DNA of 64,000 bases from positions 4,154,001-4,218,000 of the forward strand of contig JAQSEB010000023.1 of the NCBI GenBank assembly GCA_030063045.1, read 5' to 3'. The notes beneath the pieces were generated by a model. That model was not told the DNA's origin and did not search any database. It saw only the letters and a list, made by a program, of their open reading frames with translations. Positions 1-11,360 of the stretch are shown in pieces (within the stretch, counting starts at the first letter, position 1; every line of letters begins with the position of its first letter). A program made the translations under genes and the position numbers. Origin of the DNA: Pratylenchus scribneri. Taxonomy: Eukaryota > Nematoda > Chromadorea > Rhabditida > Pratylenchidae.

Positions 1-325
1 ATATCTAGTGATGTAATAATAAATAGTAAATACTCGCCAGCCTAAGCATCAATCAGATCAAGCCTTCTGTTTTAATTTAATTTTAATTAAGATAGTAGTT
101 GAGATTAAAAATGGACACACATAACAAAATCATTTCGTATTTCATAATTCTAATAAGCATAATTTTGATAAAATTTAAATTATTTCTTTATGATCGCATT
201 TTTCATATTTATTTTTATTATTGATCGATTTAATTATTGAGTATGTATATGTATTGACAAATTTTAGATTATTGAATTCTCATTCTCAGTGTTCAACAAT
301 ATTTTCCTACTTCAAATCGCGAAAC
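1..325. other. AT-rich upstream region, no gene seen
   Basis: AT-rich sequence before the coiled-coil gene. The reading frame of that gene stays open upstream to about 221, but the upstream residues do not look like part of the coiled coil, so the region is taken as 5' flank or UTR. No RNA gene or repeat was recognised. Confidence 0.4.
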
Positions 326-923
326 ATGGCAAAAAGGATGAAGTCAAATTCACATGTTCCTGAGCTGGATGAGATAGCAGCAAAGATGGCGAAAATGGAA
401 GAAGAAAAGACGGAGATGGACAAGAAAATGTCGAAATTGGAAGAAGAGAAGGCAAAATTACAAGAAGACAAGTCGAAATTGCAAGACGACAAGGCGGTGC
501 TTGAGGACAAAATGGAGATGATAATCGACATGTTGGAGAAGACGGAAGATTTGCTGAAGAAGACGGAAGAATGTAGCGATCTCAAGTCGAAATTGCAATC
601 GAAAACGGAAGAATTGCAATGGAAGACGGAAGAATGCGGCCTCATCAAGTCGAGTTTGCAATTCAAGACGGAAGACTTACAGACAAAGATGGAAGAATGT
701 GGCCAGCTCAAGCTGAAATTGAAAGAATATGAAGCCAAAATTGACATATTGGAGAAGGTAGCTGCTAAACGATTCAAAGAGAAGGTTTCATTTGTTAAAT
801 TTATAAATTAAGCATAAATTTTATTTTCAGCAAGGAACATGTGACAAACGTACGAAGGCAACTATCTCTCTCTCGTCGAGTGTCAGCAGCAGTGATAGCG
901 ATGAAGAGGAAGAAGAAGAGTAA
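326..923 (+). CDS. Lys/Glu-rich coiled-coil protein, 183 aa
   Basis: Two exons, 326..784 and 831..923, joined in phase 0 by a 46-nt GT-AG intron, give 183 residues. Residues about 15-150 are a nearly unbroken charged coiled coil. Within it a 21-residue (three-heptad) unit repeats about three times, each with a K-[TM]-E-E-C block, so three cysteines fall at residues 83, 104 and 125, exactly 21 apart. The second exon adds a basic patch (about 155-161) and an acidic serine tail ending in a run of glutamates. No signal peptide or membrane segment is visible. I do not recognise the family. Regularly spaced cysteines on one coil face could allow disulfide-linked or otherwise tight oligomers; that is inference. 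The start at 326 was chosen because it opens the charged segment. Confidence 0.75.
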
Positions 924-1276
924 AAAAGTGAAATGATCGAAGTCGGTTATGTTATAATATAGGTTAAATTGTGATCAATTCTGTATGTAATGTTAAATCG
1001 TATTGTTGTTATTGTTAAATTAAAGCCCTTCTGTTTTAATAAACTCTTCTTGTCTTATTTAATGATACTATTTTATTAAATAGAAGAATGTTAATTGTTA
1101 ACTAAAAGGTTTATCAAAAATGTGGGAATGTGTCAATTTCGTGGTAACAATGTTTAATAAAACAAATTGTTGCTTTGCAACAAACAAATTGATGTTATTT
1201 TGGTGTGTTAATCAGTAATAAATAATTGATAGTCAAGGCTGGTCATCATTTCCATAAATTAATTTCTCCTCATTCC
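924..1276. other. Intergenic between convergent genes
   Basis: AT-rich spacer between the coiled-coil gene on the plus strand and the convergent gene ending at 1277. AATAAA-type polyadenylation signals are present, for example near 1038. No gene was recognised. Confidence 0.4.
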
Positions 1277-1964
1277 TCATTGCTGTTCAAATGACGCTGA
1301 TTCCATGTTTCCTTGTTGTCCCAATGTATGGAAGTTGAACGAATTGAGCAGAGGAGGAATGGGCTGCGGTTGCATTGGCATCATTGGTTGCTGGCGGCCA
1401 TCGAAATTGTTCAGCAAATGTGGATTTGCGAATGAAGATGTCGATGCTAGAAAGTAAAGGAATAAATCTTAAGGTCAAACTCAAAATTACCTTGTGGAAA
1501 CAGCGAATTGTAAAATTGTTGTGCACCGTTTTGTCCTTGCTGCTGGCGAACCATTCCACCAATGTTGTTGGCGCCACCCGATTCCAGCTTATAAAGCCGC
1601 TCTTCCAATTCACGGATGCGTTTAATCAGCCAAATATTTTGGGAGATCAGAGTGTCCGCCAATTCCTAAGGGAAAATGGAATCATTCATGTTTTAAATTA
1701 AAGTAGAATTCAGTTTTCCTATTTTTGAAATTCCGATATACCCAAAAAAAACCTCAATTAAGCCTAAATTCTGTCATCTATCCCGGAATAAAATATTTTA
1801 ATCAAAATATAGCCTTCGATTTTTATTGGGTTTTTTATAATAAATTTTGAACTAACATTGATGTTATCCAAACTTTCGGACAAGGTCTCACAACGTTGGG
1901 AGGCGGCAGCACCAAATTGATGAGGAGTTGAGGTAGATGATGTTGATGTAAAGTAGTCGGACAT
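1277..1964 (-). CDS. Small coiled-coil protein, 150 aa, unknown function
   Basis: Three exons on the minus strand, 1964..1857, 1665..1491 and 1446..1277, with consistent phases (0, then 1), give 150 residues. The order is a Ser/Thr-rich N-terminus (residues 1-20), a helical coiled-coil core (about 23-67, containing I-R-E-L-E-E-R-L), then a Gln/Gly/Asn-rich and Met/Pro/Gln-rich disordered C-terminus. An in-frame ATG nine codons upstream (1991) is an alternative start. No signal peptide or membrane segment. The layout, a short coiled coil with a polar tail, is common in small subunits of larger complexes, but I cannot name the family. It lies 331 bp downstream of the H2A.Z-like gene on the same strand. 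Confidence 0.7.
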
Positions 1965-2295
1965 GTTGGTTGATGATTGTTTTAGAAACAAATTGTTAAC
2001 AATTTTATAAAACTGCTCACTGGATTCGGGGTTATGTTAAATTATAATTATAAGATTTTTATTTTATTAAAAAATATTGGCAGAATAAAACTTCATTTGG
2101 TCTGAAGAACACTGTAAAAATAAGATTGATCCAAATTTATTCAAAGAAAAAAAAAACGTTAAATGATTGATTGTGGAGAATTTAGAGAGAAAATCCAAAT
2201 AAATAACCGTAGGTGGGATTGTGATATTGATGTCATCAAAAATTAAATTAAATAGTCCTTCATTTCCATTATTCCCATCATTCGTCCAATTTTCT

Positions 2296-3267
2296 TCAAT
2301 CTTCAGTGATTGACATGTCCGTAGCCGTCACTGCCGTATCCGCCGTCTTGGCCGTTTCGATGCTGACCTTCTTCGCCAATGCGGCATGCTTCAGTTGCTT
2401 TTGACCGGCAATTTCCTTCGGTTGTGGCGATTGCTGTTGTTCTTTCGGCTAAAAAGTGTGGAGTATTATTATTCTTTATTGAACTTTATAGTTTTGAAAA
2501 TTTTCGACCAAAGATGGACCCTTCACTTTCGCTTTATATAGACCTCGGGTTCGAATCCCGGTTAGGGATGTTATTTTTTAGAATTGTAGTCAGTTTTATC
2601 CAATTTTACACATTCTGCTTAATTTTTAGACGAAATACAGTAATTAGAGCAAAAAAAGACAATTGTTTTGATAATTTGAGGTATTGCTCTATTGTTGGTC
2701 TAATCCATTTTTATTTTTCTAATTTTGGTCAAAATGAAAATTTTACCTTCATCAATGAACGATGAATATGCGGGATAACACCTCCGCCGGCAATTGTTGC
2801 CTTGACAAATGAGTCCAGCTGAATATGTTTGAATTGGAATTAAATTTAAGGAAGTATTTTTTTACCTCTTCATCTCCGCGAATTGCCAAATACAAATGAC
2901 GGGGCGTAATACGGATGACCTTCAGATCCTTCGCAGCATTGCCAGCCAATTCCAGCACCTCAGCAGACAAATATTCCATAATGGCGGCCCTAAAATGTGA
3001 CTGATTAATATAAATTTTGAATTTTTAACAAACATATAGACGGCTCCACTTGCGGCAATTCGACCTCCGCTGGTTCCATATTCCTTAAGCTTTCGATGAA
3101 CACGGCCAACAGGAAATTGGAGACCGGCACGAGAGCTTCGAGTCGTTTTCTTTAAAATCAAATACATTAAAATCATTCATAGAATAGTGGCTTGCCTTGG
3201 GTTTGGACAGAATTTTGCCACCTTTCCCGCCCTCCTTTCCTCCTTTGCCCCCAGTAGTCGGTGCCAT
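2296..3267 (-). CDS. htz-1-like: Divergent histone H2A.Z-like variant, 178 aa
   Basis: Five exons (3267..3196, 3149..3034, 2989..2866, 2818..2747, 2448..2296) give 178 residues in phase. The Gly/Lys-rich N-tail leads into a histone fold with [10 protein letters not shown], the [15 protein letters not shown] helix and [17 protein letters not shown], followed by the H2A.Z signature [14 protein letters not shown]. It should replace H2A in nucleosomes, as H2A.Z does at promoters. Oddities: the L1-loop region ([18 protein letters not shown]) differs strongly from usual H2A.Z, and after the fold there is a tail of about 50 residues rich in Lys, Gln, Ala and Thr, much longer than usual. Intron 1 (3150..3195) has a GC donor (AAG|GCAAG) with an AG acceptor; the other introns are GT-AG. 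Intron 4 is long (298 nt). Identity as an H2A.Z-class protein is secure; whether it is the main H2A.Z or a specialised paralogue is open. Confidence 0.9.
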
Positions 3268-3924
3268 TTATTCAATGAAGATTTTGATTTGTTGGAAGAA
3301 TTTAATTAAACAAGCGCACAATTTATTCTCGCTGTAATAATATAAATAATTTATTAATTAAGATGTTTAATCTCCAATTAGGTTTTAAGAAGTTAGGTTT
3401 GGACTGTGTAGTGTTGAGAGGATTGAATCATTGGATAGACAAGAATAACATCTAGTCTAACACAGGAACATTCTCAACTTTAAACTTTATCACTTATTAA
3501 TTGGGCTATAGCGCTTTGATTCAAATCACCTTCTTATCGATTGGATGAATCTAGAATTTGTTTAGTCTTTTCTCTTAACCACTAAACATGAAGAATCTTT
3601 AAACAATAAAGATTAAATTACTTTTATTCCGAAATCCGAACACCAAATTTTAAAAATTATAGTAATTATATAAAGCAAGAGTATTAGAACTCTTTGTTCA
3701 TCATAAAATTTCATGTGAATCATCATTGCGAGAAAATAATTTATCAAAAATTTAAATAAAAGCAAATTTGTCTTGATTTATGGAAGAAAAGCATGTTGTG
3801 TTTTAAAGAATATATCAAATCAAAAGAGGAGTAGTTTGTCAACTTTTTTTTTATTTAATTTAATCCAAAAATGGTCATCTCCTTCTTTATATTCTTGGCT
3901 CATGCCATCCTTTCACGCTTTGCT

Positions 3925-4264
3925 TCACTTGCTGCCGGCAAAGTCCACCTTCAGAGCCCGTCCGTTGAAATCGGCACCATTCAGCTTCGATACGGCGTCT
4001 TGTGCTCCTTGTCCATCCTTGAATTCGCAAAAGCCGAAGCCCTTGAAGCGGTTAGTTGTACGGTCGTAGATCAAGCTTTAATACTTAATTTTGAATAAAT
4101 TTTCTAAAAAATGCTAACCGAACATTCGCGACCTCGCCGCACTGAGCAAAATGGTTGCCAACATCATTCTCGGTGACATTGAACGGAAGGTTGCCAACTG
4201 AAATTAAAAATTTGATTTAATTTGATAAAGTTCAAAAAATACCATAAACGCTGTTTGCAGACAT
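3925..4264 (-). CDS. Single-RRM RNA-binding protein, 83 aa
   Basis: Three exons (4264..4243, 4197..4119, 4075..3925) in consistent phase give 83 residues that consist almost only of one RNA recognition motif. RNP2 is VYVGNL (residues 7-12) and RNP1 is KGFGFCEF, and the fold ends with the usual L-N-G...G-R-A-L-K-V-D. The closest family by motif is the RRM of cleavage stimulation factor CSTF64 (KGYGFCEY in RNP1), but no hinge or C-terminal domains follow, so it is a stand-alone RRM. Likely role: RNA binding in mRNA 3'-end or splicing factors; the exact partner is unknown. It lies between the H2A.Z-like gene and hsp-1 on the same strand. Confidence 0.85.
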
Positions 4265-4732
4265 TTTTGATTGAGATAAAAATGGAAGCCAGAAATTCAA
4301 TGGAAGTTGTTCGTTTTATTTCTAAAATTTTGCTGTTAATTTTAAAATTTTGATGATTAGTACATAGTCATCTATGATTTATAGTTCATATCTTCATAAT
4401 CAATAAAAATAAAATTATGGCAAAATATAGCCATTTACATAATAAAAGGTATGGCATTTTTATTGCAACAATTTTTATCGATAAGCGAAAAATAAAAAAT
4501 AAAACATACTTATGAGAAAACCAACAAAAAAAAAAGAATGTCATATTCAAAAAAAGGTCATCAAATGTCCTGGGTTTAAGCAACAACAAAAATTTAAATA
4601 TAGTAAGATAAAGGAGGAAGTTTTTACATCAAAAAAGAGTGAAGGGGGAAGAGAGGATTTAGGTAAGGAGATCCATCTTATGACATTCTTCATCCATCAA
4701 TTATTGCGTCTTCCTCTTCTGCTTGACCATCA

Positions 4733-7164
4733 TCAATCGACTTCTTCAATGGTTGGACCGCCAGCACCACCTTAAAAATGGAAAAATGAGAGGAAGAAGG
4801 TGAAAACAATTACCAACCTGCACCACCTGCTGGACCGCTTCCGGGCATTCCACTTGGCATTCCTTCGGGAGCACCGCCTGCCGATTCGTAGAGTTTGGCG
4901 ATGATCGGATTGCAGATTGATTCCAACTGCTTTTGATGGTGCTCGAATTCTTCTTTATCGGCAGTTTGGTTAGCATCCAGCCATGACAAAGTTTCTTGGC
5001 ATTTGTCCAGCACCTTCTTTTTGTCGTCCCCGTTGATCTTGTCCTTCAGCTGAAAATTGTTACAAGTTTGATGTTGGGTATTGAATAATGAATAGATAAT
5101 TTGATCCAACCTTTTCATCTTCCATTGTTTGCTTGATGTTGAAGCAGCAGGATTCCAAGGCATTTCTGGCTGCGACTCGATCACGTTGGGCCTCATCCTC
5201 GCCGCGGAATTTCTCAGCTTCGTTGACCATTCGCTCAATCTCCTCCTTGGAAAGACGGCCTCTGTCGTTGGTGATGGTGATCTTGTTTTGTTTGCCGGTG
5301 GATTTGTCCTCTGCCGACACATTGAGGATTCCGTTGGCATCGATGTCAAAGGTGACCTCAATTTGTGGGACGCCGCGTGGTGCAGGTGGGATGCCACTCA
5401 ACTCGAATTTGCCCAACAGGTTATTGTCCTTTGTCATGGCACGTTCACCTTCGTAGACCTGAAAATATGATGGATGTAGTAAATTAATGTTAAAGAGTAA
5501 AGTCATAGGTTTTTGGTTATGGTCATCTTGAGGTCTTTTGCTAATCTTAAGGTTTTTTGGCCATCTTTAGTTTTTTTTTGGAAATTTTTTTTACCTGAAT
5601 GAGAACACCCGGCTGATTGTCCGAATAGGTGGTGAATGTTTGTGAAGTTTTAGTAGGAATTGTAGTGTTTCGCTTGATCAATGGAGTCATCACACCGCCA
5701 GCAGTCTCGATTCCAAGCGAAAGAGGTGCCACATCGAGCAAAAGGAGATCCTATAAATTATTGTATGTAATTTATTAAGAAATTTAAATTTAGTGTAAAC
5801 CTGAACATTCTCAGATTTGTCTCCCGATAGAATTGCTGCCTGAACTGCAGCGCCATATGCCACGGCCTCATCCGGATTGATCGATTTGTTCAATTCCTTG
5901 CCGGAGAAGAAATCGGACAGCAATTTCTGCACCTTCGGAATACGAGTGGATCCGCCAACCAGTACAATTTCATGAATTTGCGATTTGTCCATTTTGGCAT
6001 CGCGCAACGATTTCTCGACTGGATCCATTGTGGAGCGGAAGAGGTCGGCACAAAGTTCTTCGAAGCGGGCACGCGTGATGTTGGTGTAGAAATCGATACC
6101 ATCAAAGAGGGAGTCGATTTCGATGCTAAAATTTCAGTTATTTGTGTTCAAAATTATTCCCTTTCCCTTTCCAAACCTTGCTTGAGTCGAACTGGACAAT
6201 GTGCGTTTGGCACGCTCGCATGCAGTGCGAAGACGGCGAAGTGCACGTGGATTTGTGCTGATGTCCTTCTTGTGCTTTCGCTTGAATTCCGCCACGAAAT
6301 GGTTGACCTAAATGTGAAAATAGTCATCCTAATAATCTTTTCAAAAAAAAACCAACCATTCGATTGTCGAAGTCCTCACCGCCTAAATGAGTATCGCCGG
6401 CCGTTGATTTGACCTCGAAAATGCCATCCTCAATTGCCAGAATGCTCACATCGAATGTGCCGCCACCCAGATCGAAAATGAGCACATTGCGTTCGCCTTG
6501 GCCCTTCTTGTCCAGTCCATAGGCGATTGCAGCGGCCGTCGGTTCATTGATGATGCGCAAGACGTTCAAGCCAGAAATGGTGCCGGCATCTTTTGTGGCT
6601 TGGCGTTGACTGTCGTTGAAGTAGGCTGGCACGGTGATGACCGCATTTTTGACGGGTTGGCCCAGGAATGCTTCGGCGGTTTCCTTCATCTTGGTCAAGA
6701 CCATTGCAGAGACTTCCTGGAAGATTTTTTTGTTACATTTCCAATATTTAATAGATGGAACGAAAACCTCGGGGAAGAATGTTTTTGTTTCGCCTTTCAC
6801 CTCCACTTGAATTTTTGGACGGCCGCCTTCTCCTTGGATAACCTTGAATGGCCAATGCTTCATGTCCGATTGAACCGCTGGGTCGTCAAATTTGCGGCCA
6901 ATTAGACGTTTAGCATCTGAAAAAATTAGGTAATTTCGTGTTAGGAAATTGTTTGATACCGAAAATAGTGTTCGCTGGATTCATTGCCACTTGATTTTTG
7001 GCAGCATCGCCGATCAAACGTTCAGTGTCGGTGAAGGCAACATAGGATGGCGTGGTGCGGTTTCCTTGGTCGTTGGCAATGATCTCGACTTTCCCATGTT
7101 GGAATACACCGACGCAAGAATAAGTGGTGCCTAAATCAATTCCGATTGCGTTGGTTTCCAGCAT
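4733..7164 (-). CDS. hsp-1: Cytosolic heat shock cognate 70 (HSP70), 647 aa
   Basis: Nine exons (7164..6960, 6916..6768, 6716..6357, 6307..6177, 6125..5801, 5750..5595, 5458..5111, 5049..4818, 4770..4733) join in phase to 647 residues, the normal length for cytosolic Hsp70. The ATPase domain begins [16 protein letters not shown] and contains [28 protein letters not shown] and [13 protein letters not shown]. The peptide-binding domain and helical lid follow, and the protein ends with a Gly/Pro/Met-rich linker and EEVD, the cytosolic tag that binds TPR co-chaperones. It is an ATP-driven chaperone for nascent and misfolded proteins. Introns are 43-136 nt. Long open frames on the opposite strand are shadows of the coding sequence. 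No heat-shock element was confidently identified upstream. Confidence 0.98.
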
Positions 7165-7502
7165 TTTATTTCGATTTTTGTTGTTTTGTTGAAATCAAAT
7201 TTAAGATTGTTGTATATTCGCTGAAATTGTAAAACTAATTTGTGATTTTGATTGATTATAATTATAAACATTGGGAAATATCCTAACAAAAAATAAATCA
7301 AAAAGGAGTGTTAAATAATGTAGGTAGCTGAAGTTTATTGAGAATGAATGGAGTAACTTGTTCACTTAAGAGGAGTTCATTTTTTGTTCGAAAAATATTC
7401 TAAATCATGATTCATGAATCAAGAATATTTGTTAAATGGAAGGTCGAATGCTTGAATGATATGATGAACAAAATTAAATGAATGAAATGAATGCGCTATG
7501 TA

Positions 7503-8032
7503 ACGAAACATCCAAATCACGAAACATCCAATCACGAAACATCCAAATCACGAAACATCCAAAAGGAGAAGCATCACGAAATATCCAAAACACGAAACAT
7601 CCAAAAGGAGAAAGTGTCACGAAATATCCAAAACTTGAACTTGTGGATAAATTTTTTGGATCGATATACCAATCGACGCGTCTCAATGAGCTGATCATTA
7701 ATATTCTATTTATTTCGCACAAAACTCAAAAATAAAAAAGTTATGGCCATTTTAGTCAAGCTAGGTCATCTTTCGCAATTTTAAATGGCCATAACTTTTT
7801 TATTTTTAAGTTTTATGCGAAACCAATAGCATATTCGGCATTAGCTCATCGAGACGCGTCGATTGGTATATCGATCCAAAAAATTTATCCACAAGTTCAA
7901 GTTTTGGATGTTTCGTGACACTTTCACTTTTTGGATGTTTCGTGTTTTGGATGTTTCGTGATGCTTCTCCTTTTGGATGTTTCGTGATTTGGATGTTTCG
8001 TGATTGGATGTTTCGTGATTTGGATGTTTCGT
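7503..8032. repeat. 530-bp fold-back inverted repeat with internal tandem repeats
   Basis: Two arms of about 250 bp (7503..7755 and 7781..8032) are near-perfect reverse complements around a spacer of about 25 bp. The outer part of each arm is built from short tandem copies of acgaaacatcc-type units (about 13-15 bp). The inner part is unique and includes a gatcgatataccaatcgacgcgtc stretch (only partly palindromic) and, next to the loop, aaaagttatggccattt. It looks like a fold-back transposon or a non-autonomous element with long terminal inverted repeats. No transposase is present and I see no clear target duplication. Small mismatches between the arms, such as atatcc versus acatcc, show it is not an assembly mirror artefact of perfect identity. 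Confidence 0.85.
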
Positions 8033-8360
8033 AGTAGAGCCAAATGAATGATGATGATGATGATGGATGGAAACTTGTTCTGCGTTCTGCATTCTATTCT
8101 GCTGCTTCTGCCAATGCCATTGCCATTGCCATTCAATATTGCATAGCGATATGCCAATCAATATTTCTATTTTTCTTTTTCTCTAATGTCTCAGACATTA
8201 TATGGATACGATAGAAATCGTTGCAAAAATTATTTTTCAAATCCATTACAGTAACGTAACGCTTTTTCTCATTCATCCAAAAAAAGTATTAAAACCGCAA
8301 AATTGTATCCACATTCCTTCACAATCACAACTTCTTCCACAACCAATTCATTCCTTCGCA

Positions 8361-9384
8361 ATGGCTCTTCCCCAGGTAATTCCCGCAGCGGTCGGTTAAT
8401 TTAATTCATTTTTTTTAATAATCTACCCCTCATTTTCAGCTTATCCAGATTGATCAAATGTTCGCCAGGAATGATGCACCGGACCGGATTTACAACCAAC
8501 TATCGCGGATCTACAACTCAGCAGAAGAAAACCGACGCAACATTGGAGTGCTTTGTAGGGTTGCAAAGTGTTATCTTCGCCGAGGATTGGATGTGAACAA
8601 TGAAACGCTGGAAGGAAAGGCAAGAAGGCGGCAACTCTTGGAGACGGGTAAGTCGTAAATCATCACCATTGATAAAATGATTTTAATATTGCACATTTAA
8701 GGTCTTCAGTTCGCGGACAGAGCTTTGCAAAGGAACCAGGCGGACTTCGAATCACTCAAATATAAATGTATGCTGATGGGGCAGATTTTCGACCACAGTA
8801 TGGGGATAAGAGAGAAGGCAGAACGTGGACTTCGGCTATACGTAAGTCATTTTCGATTATTTGATCATATGTAAAAAATCCCCCAATATTTTAGAACTAT
8901 CTCGAGAGGGCTGCCGCGATTGATCCAAACCAGCACGAAATTCTTCACATGCAAGGACGTTTGGCCTACTCAGTTGCAAATCTCAATTTTTTTGAACGAT
9001 GGACGGCAGGCAGACTATTCCCGGCAATGAGAGCACTTCTTAAACAAGCAACAATTCCCTATGCGATTGACAAACTCATGCAGGTATTTTTAAATCTTCG
9101 ATTTTTAACTTTCACTAATTTAATCAATTTTCAGTGCGAACAAACGACTCGCGGAACTTCAATTGACAATATGTTCTACCTGGCAAAGTAAGTTTTATAC
9201 TCATCATCTTTAAAAACAGTCCAATAAAAATCATTTATTTTACAGGTGCTATCAGAAAAATGGCCAAGCGGAAATGGCGATGAATTGTCTGCGCGCAGTC
9301 ATTGGAATCCGGCCCAACAACGAGTATGAACGTCTGCTTGTGGAAGAATCGAAGAGAACACTGGCCAGATTGGAGGACGATTGA
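8361..9384 (+). CDS. Regulator of microtubule dynamics (RMD/RMDN) family protein, 247 aa
   Basis: Six exons (8361..8375, 8440..8647, 8702..8841, 8895..9083, 9135..9187, 9246..9384) give 247 residues in phase. The protein is made of TPR-like helical pairs. The segment AFA-type helices around LQFADRALQRNQADFESLKYK-like text, then AAAIDPNQHEILHMQGRL and a C-terminal FYLAKCYQKNGQAEMAM unit match the RMD family in order and spacing. In C. elegans RMD-1 binds microtubules and is needed for chromosome segregation; vertebrate RMDN proteins sit at ER and mitochondria. Those roles are family knowledge. The first exon encodes only five residues; an in-frame ATG at 8202 is an alternative start but its extra residues look non-coding. 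An AATAAA signal follows at about 9529. Confidence 0.85.
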
Positions 9385-9999
9385 TGTGAACAACGCAAAT
9401 GGCGATGAAGATGAAATGAACAAGGACTTCACACACAGATATGCATTCATTCATTTCTTGCTCTGTTCCCAAATCCTTTCCCTATTCCATTTTGTATATT
9501 GTATGTATTTTTTGTATATGTAATGTTGAATAAAATGCTTTCATAAATTTTATTTTATTATGTTGTAAACGTTAAGAAAAAACGTTTTTGTTTTCGATGG
9601 AAAAATTTGTCACTTTTTTAAAACATTAGTTATTTGGAACTAATTTCAAATGATAGAACGGAAGCTAATTGAGCTGCTTCTATTGAATCGATATTTATAG
9701 GCCATAGAAATTAGGCCAGCTATCGGTCCCTCTTGCTTTTTACTTAGAAGTTAATAAAAGTCGGCATTATATTACAAAGATGGCAAGATATAATAAAATG
9801 AATCATGCCCAATACCTTAAATTACCGCAGATAAAAAAAATTATTTATGAATTTTTTAAAACCGGAGCTCTAGATCTTTACTGCAATTTTTTATTGCTAT
9901 AAGATTCCACATTTTTCATTAAATAATGATATCAATATAAAATTATAAATCCTAATACTTAATTTTAATTAAAGATTTAAAGCAAAACCATCAAACGAA
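9385..9999. other. Intergenic region upstream of the rpl-5 cluster
   Basis: AT-rich spacer with a polyadenylation signal for the RMD gene (about 9529..9534). Just before the rpl-5 ATG lies TTTAAAG followed by a 19-nt leader, a likely trans-splice or 5' UTR acceptor. Nothing else was recognised. Confidence 0.4.
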
Positions 10000-11144
10000 A
10001 TGGCTCTTGTTAAAGTTGTTAAAAATCGTGCATATTTCAAACGATACCAACCAAAATTCAAAAGGCGTCGCCAGGGAAAGACTGACTATTATGCACGAAA
10101 ACGTCTCACGGTCCAGGATAAGAACAAATATAACACCCCGAAATATCGCCTCATTGTTCGTTTCACCAACAAGGACATTGTTGCCCAGGTTTGTAATATT
10201 AAAATTACTAATTGAATGAAATCAATAATAAAAAGATTGCCTATTCGCAAATCCAAGGCGACATGATTGTTAATGCCGCCTATTCCCATGAGCTTCCACG
10301 TTATGGAATCAAGGTTATTTATTTGAGATTTATAAAATTGTAAATTTTTATACATAATAGTTGGGTCTGACCAATTATGCGGCTGCTTATGCGACTGGAC
10401 TTCTCCTTGCTCGTCGCCATTTGCAAAAGCTTAAAATGGACTCGGCCTACAAAGGCAAAGAAAATGCGGATGGCGAATATTTCGATGTGGAAGGTGAGAA
10501 CCCATTCACATGTGTTCTCGACGTTGGCCTTGCCCGTACTACAACCGGTGCAAAAGTATTTGCCGTGATGAAGGGATTCGCAGATGGTGGAGTTCACATT
10601 CCGCACAGGTTTTATTCATTTTTGGAAAATTTACTTTACTCAAATGAAATGAAATTAAGTGAGACCCGATTCTTCGGTTATGACAAGGACTCAAAGAATT
10701 ATAACGCCGAAGCACATCGAGACCGCATTTTTGGCAAGCATGTTTCGGAATATATGAAGTAATTATAAAGCATAATTTAACCATAATTAATATTCCTATT
10801 CCTTTATAGGTACTTGAAGGAAAATGACGAGGAAGGTTACAATCGCCAATTCTCGAAATTCGTCAAGGAAGGAATTGCACCCGAATCGGTCAATCTTACT
10901 TAGTAAATTAATTAAAGTGTATATCAAAATTTTATAGATGGAAGCAATGTATAAGAAAGCCCACGAAGCAATCCGGGCCGACCCTGCACCTGTGAAGAAG
11001 GAAACCAAAAAGCCGGCCGAACAGAAACGATTCACTGCGAAGAAGCTGTCACTGCGAGAACGCAAACATCGCGTTGCCAACAAGAAGGCCTATCTTCGTC
11101 ATTTGAAGAATCTTCAAGAACAGCAAGAGGCCGGAGCCAATTAA
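10000..11144 (+). CDS. rpl-5: 60S ribosomal protein L5 (uL18), 299 aa
   Basis: Six exons (10000..10188, 10236..10313, 10361..10608, 10660..10758, 10810..10888, 10938..11144) give 299 residues in phase, the usual length. The start [20 protein letters not shown], the 5S-rRNA-binding core ([51 protein letters not shown]) and a basic C-terminal helix are all present. The protein binds 5S rRNA, is delivered as the 5S RNP and becomes part of the central protuberance of the large subunit. It is the first of four same-strand genes with gaps of 187-216 bp and could lead an operon. Confidence 0.97.
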
Positions 11145-11360
11145 ATGGGGGGCGATGGCAAAAAGAAATGACCAATGGAATGGACATTTATAATTGTTAT
11201 GTTAAATCATATTTTGGAAGGAATTGTTTATTTTAAAATTGATAAAAATGTTGTTGAATTTAAAATACATTTCATTTATGTTAATATATTCGATTATATA
11301 TTTTAATTGAATTGAAATGGTTAGAATGTTTCGTTTTTCCAGGACATATTTAACCAAAAA

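Noticed and set aside
2530..2575. tRNA-like T arm (cgggttcgaatcccg followed by gttaggg) inside intron 4 of the H2A.Z-like gene
   Set aside because: No matching 5' acceptor strand, D arm or anticodon arm lies upstream at the right distance, so it is at most a tRNA fragment.
5129..6905. Long plus-strand open frames opposite hsp-1
   Set aside because: They are antisense shadows of a highly conserved coding sequence with biased codon use.
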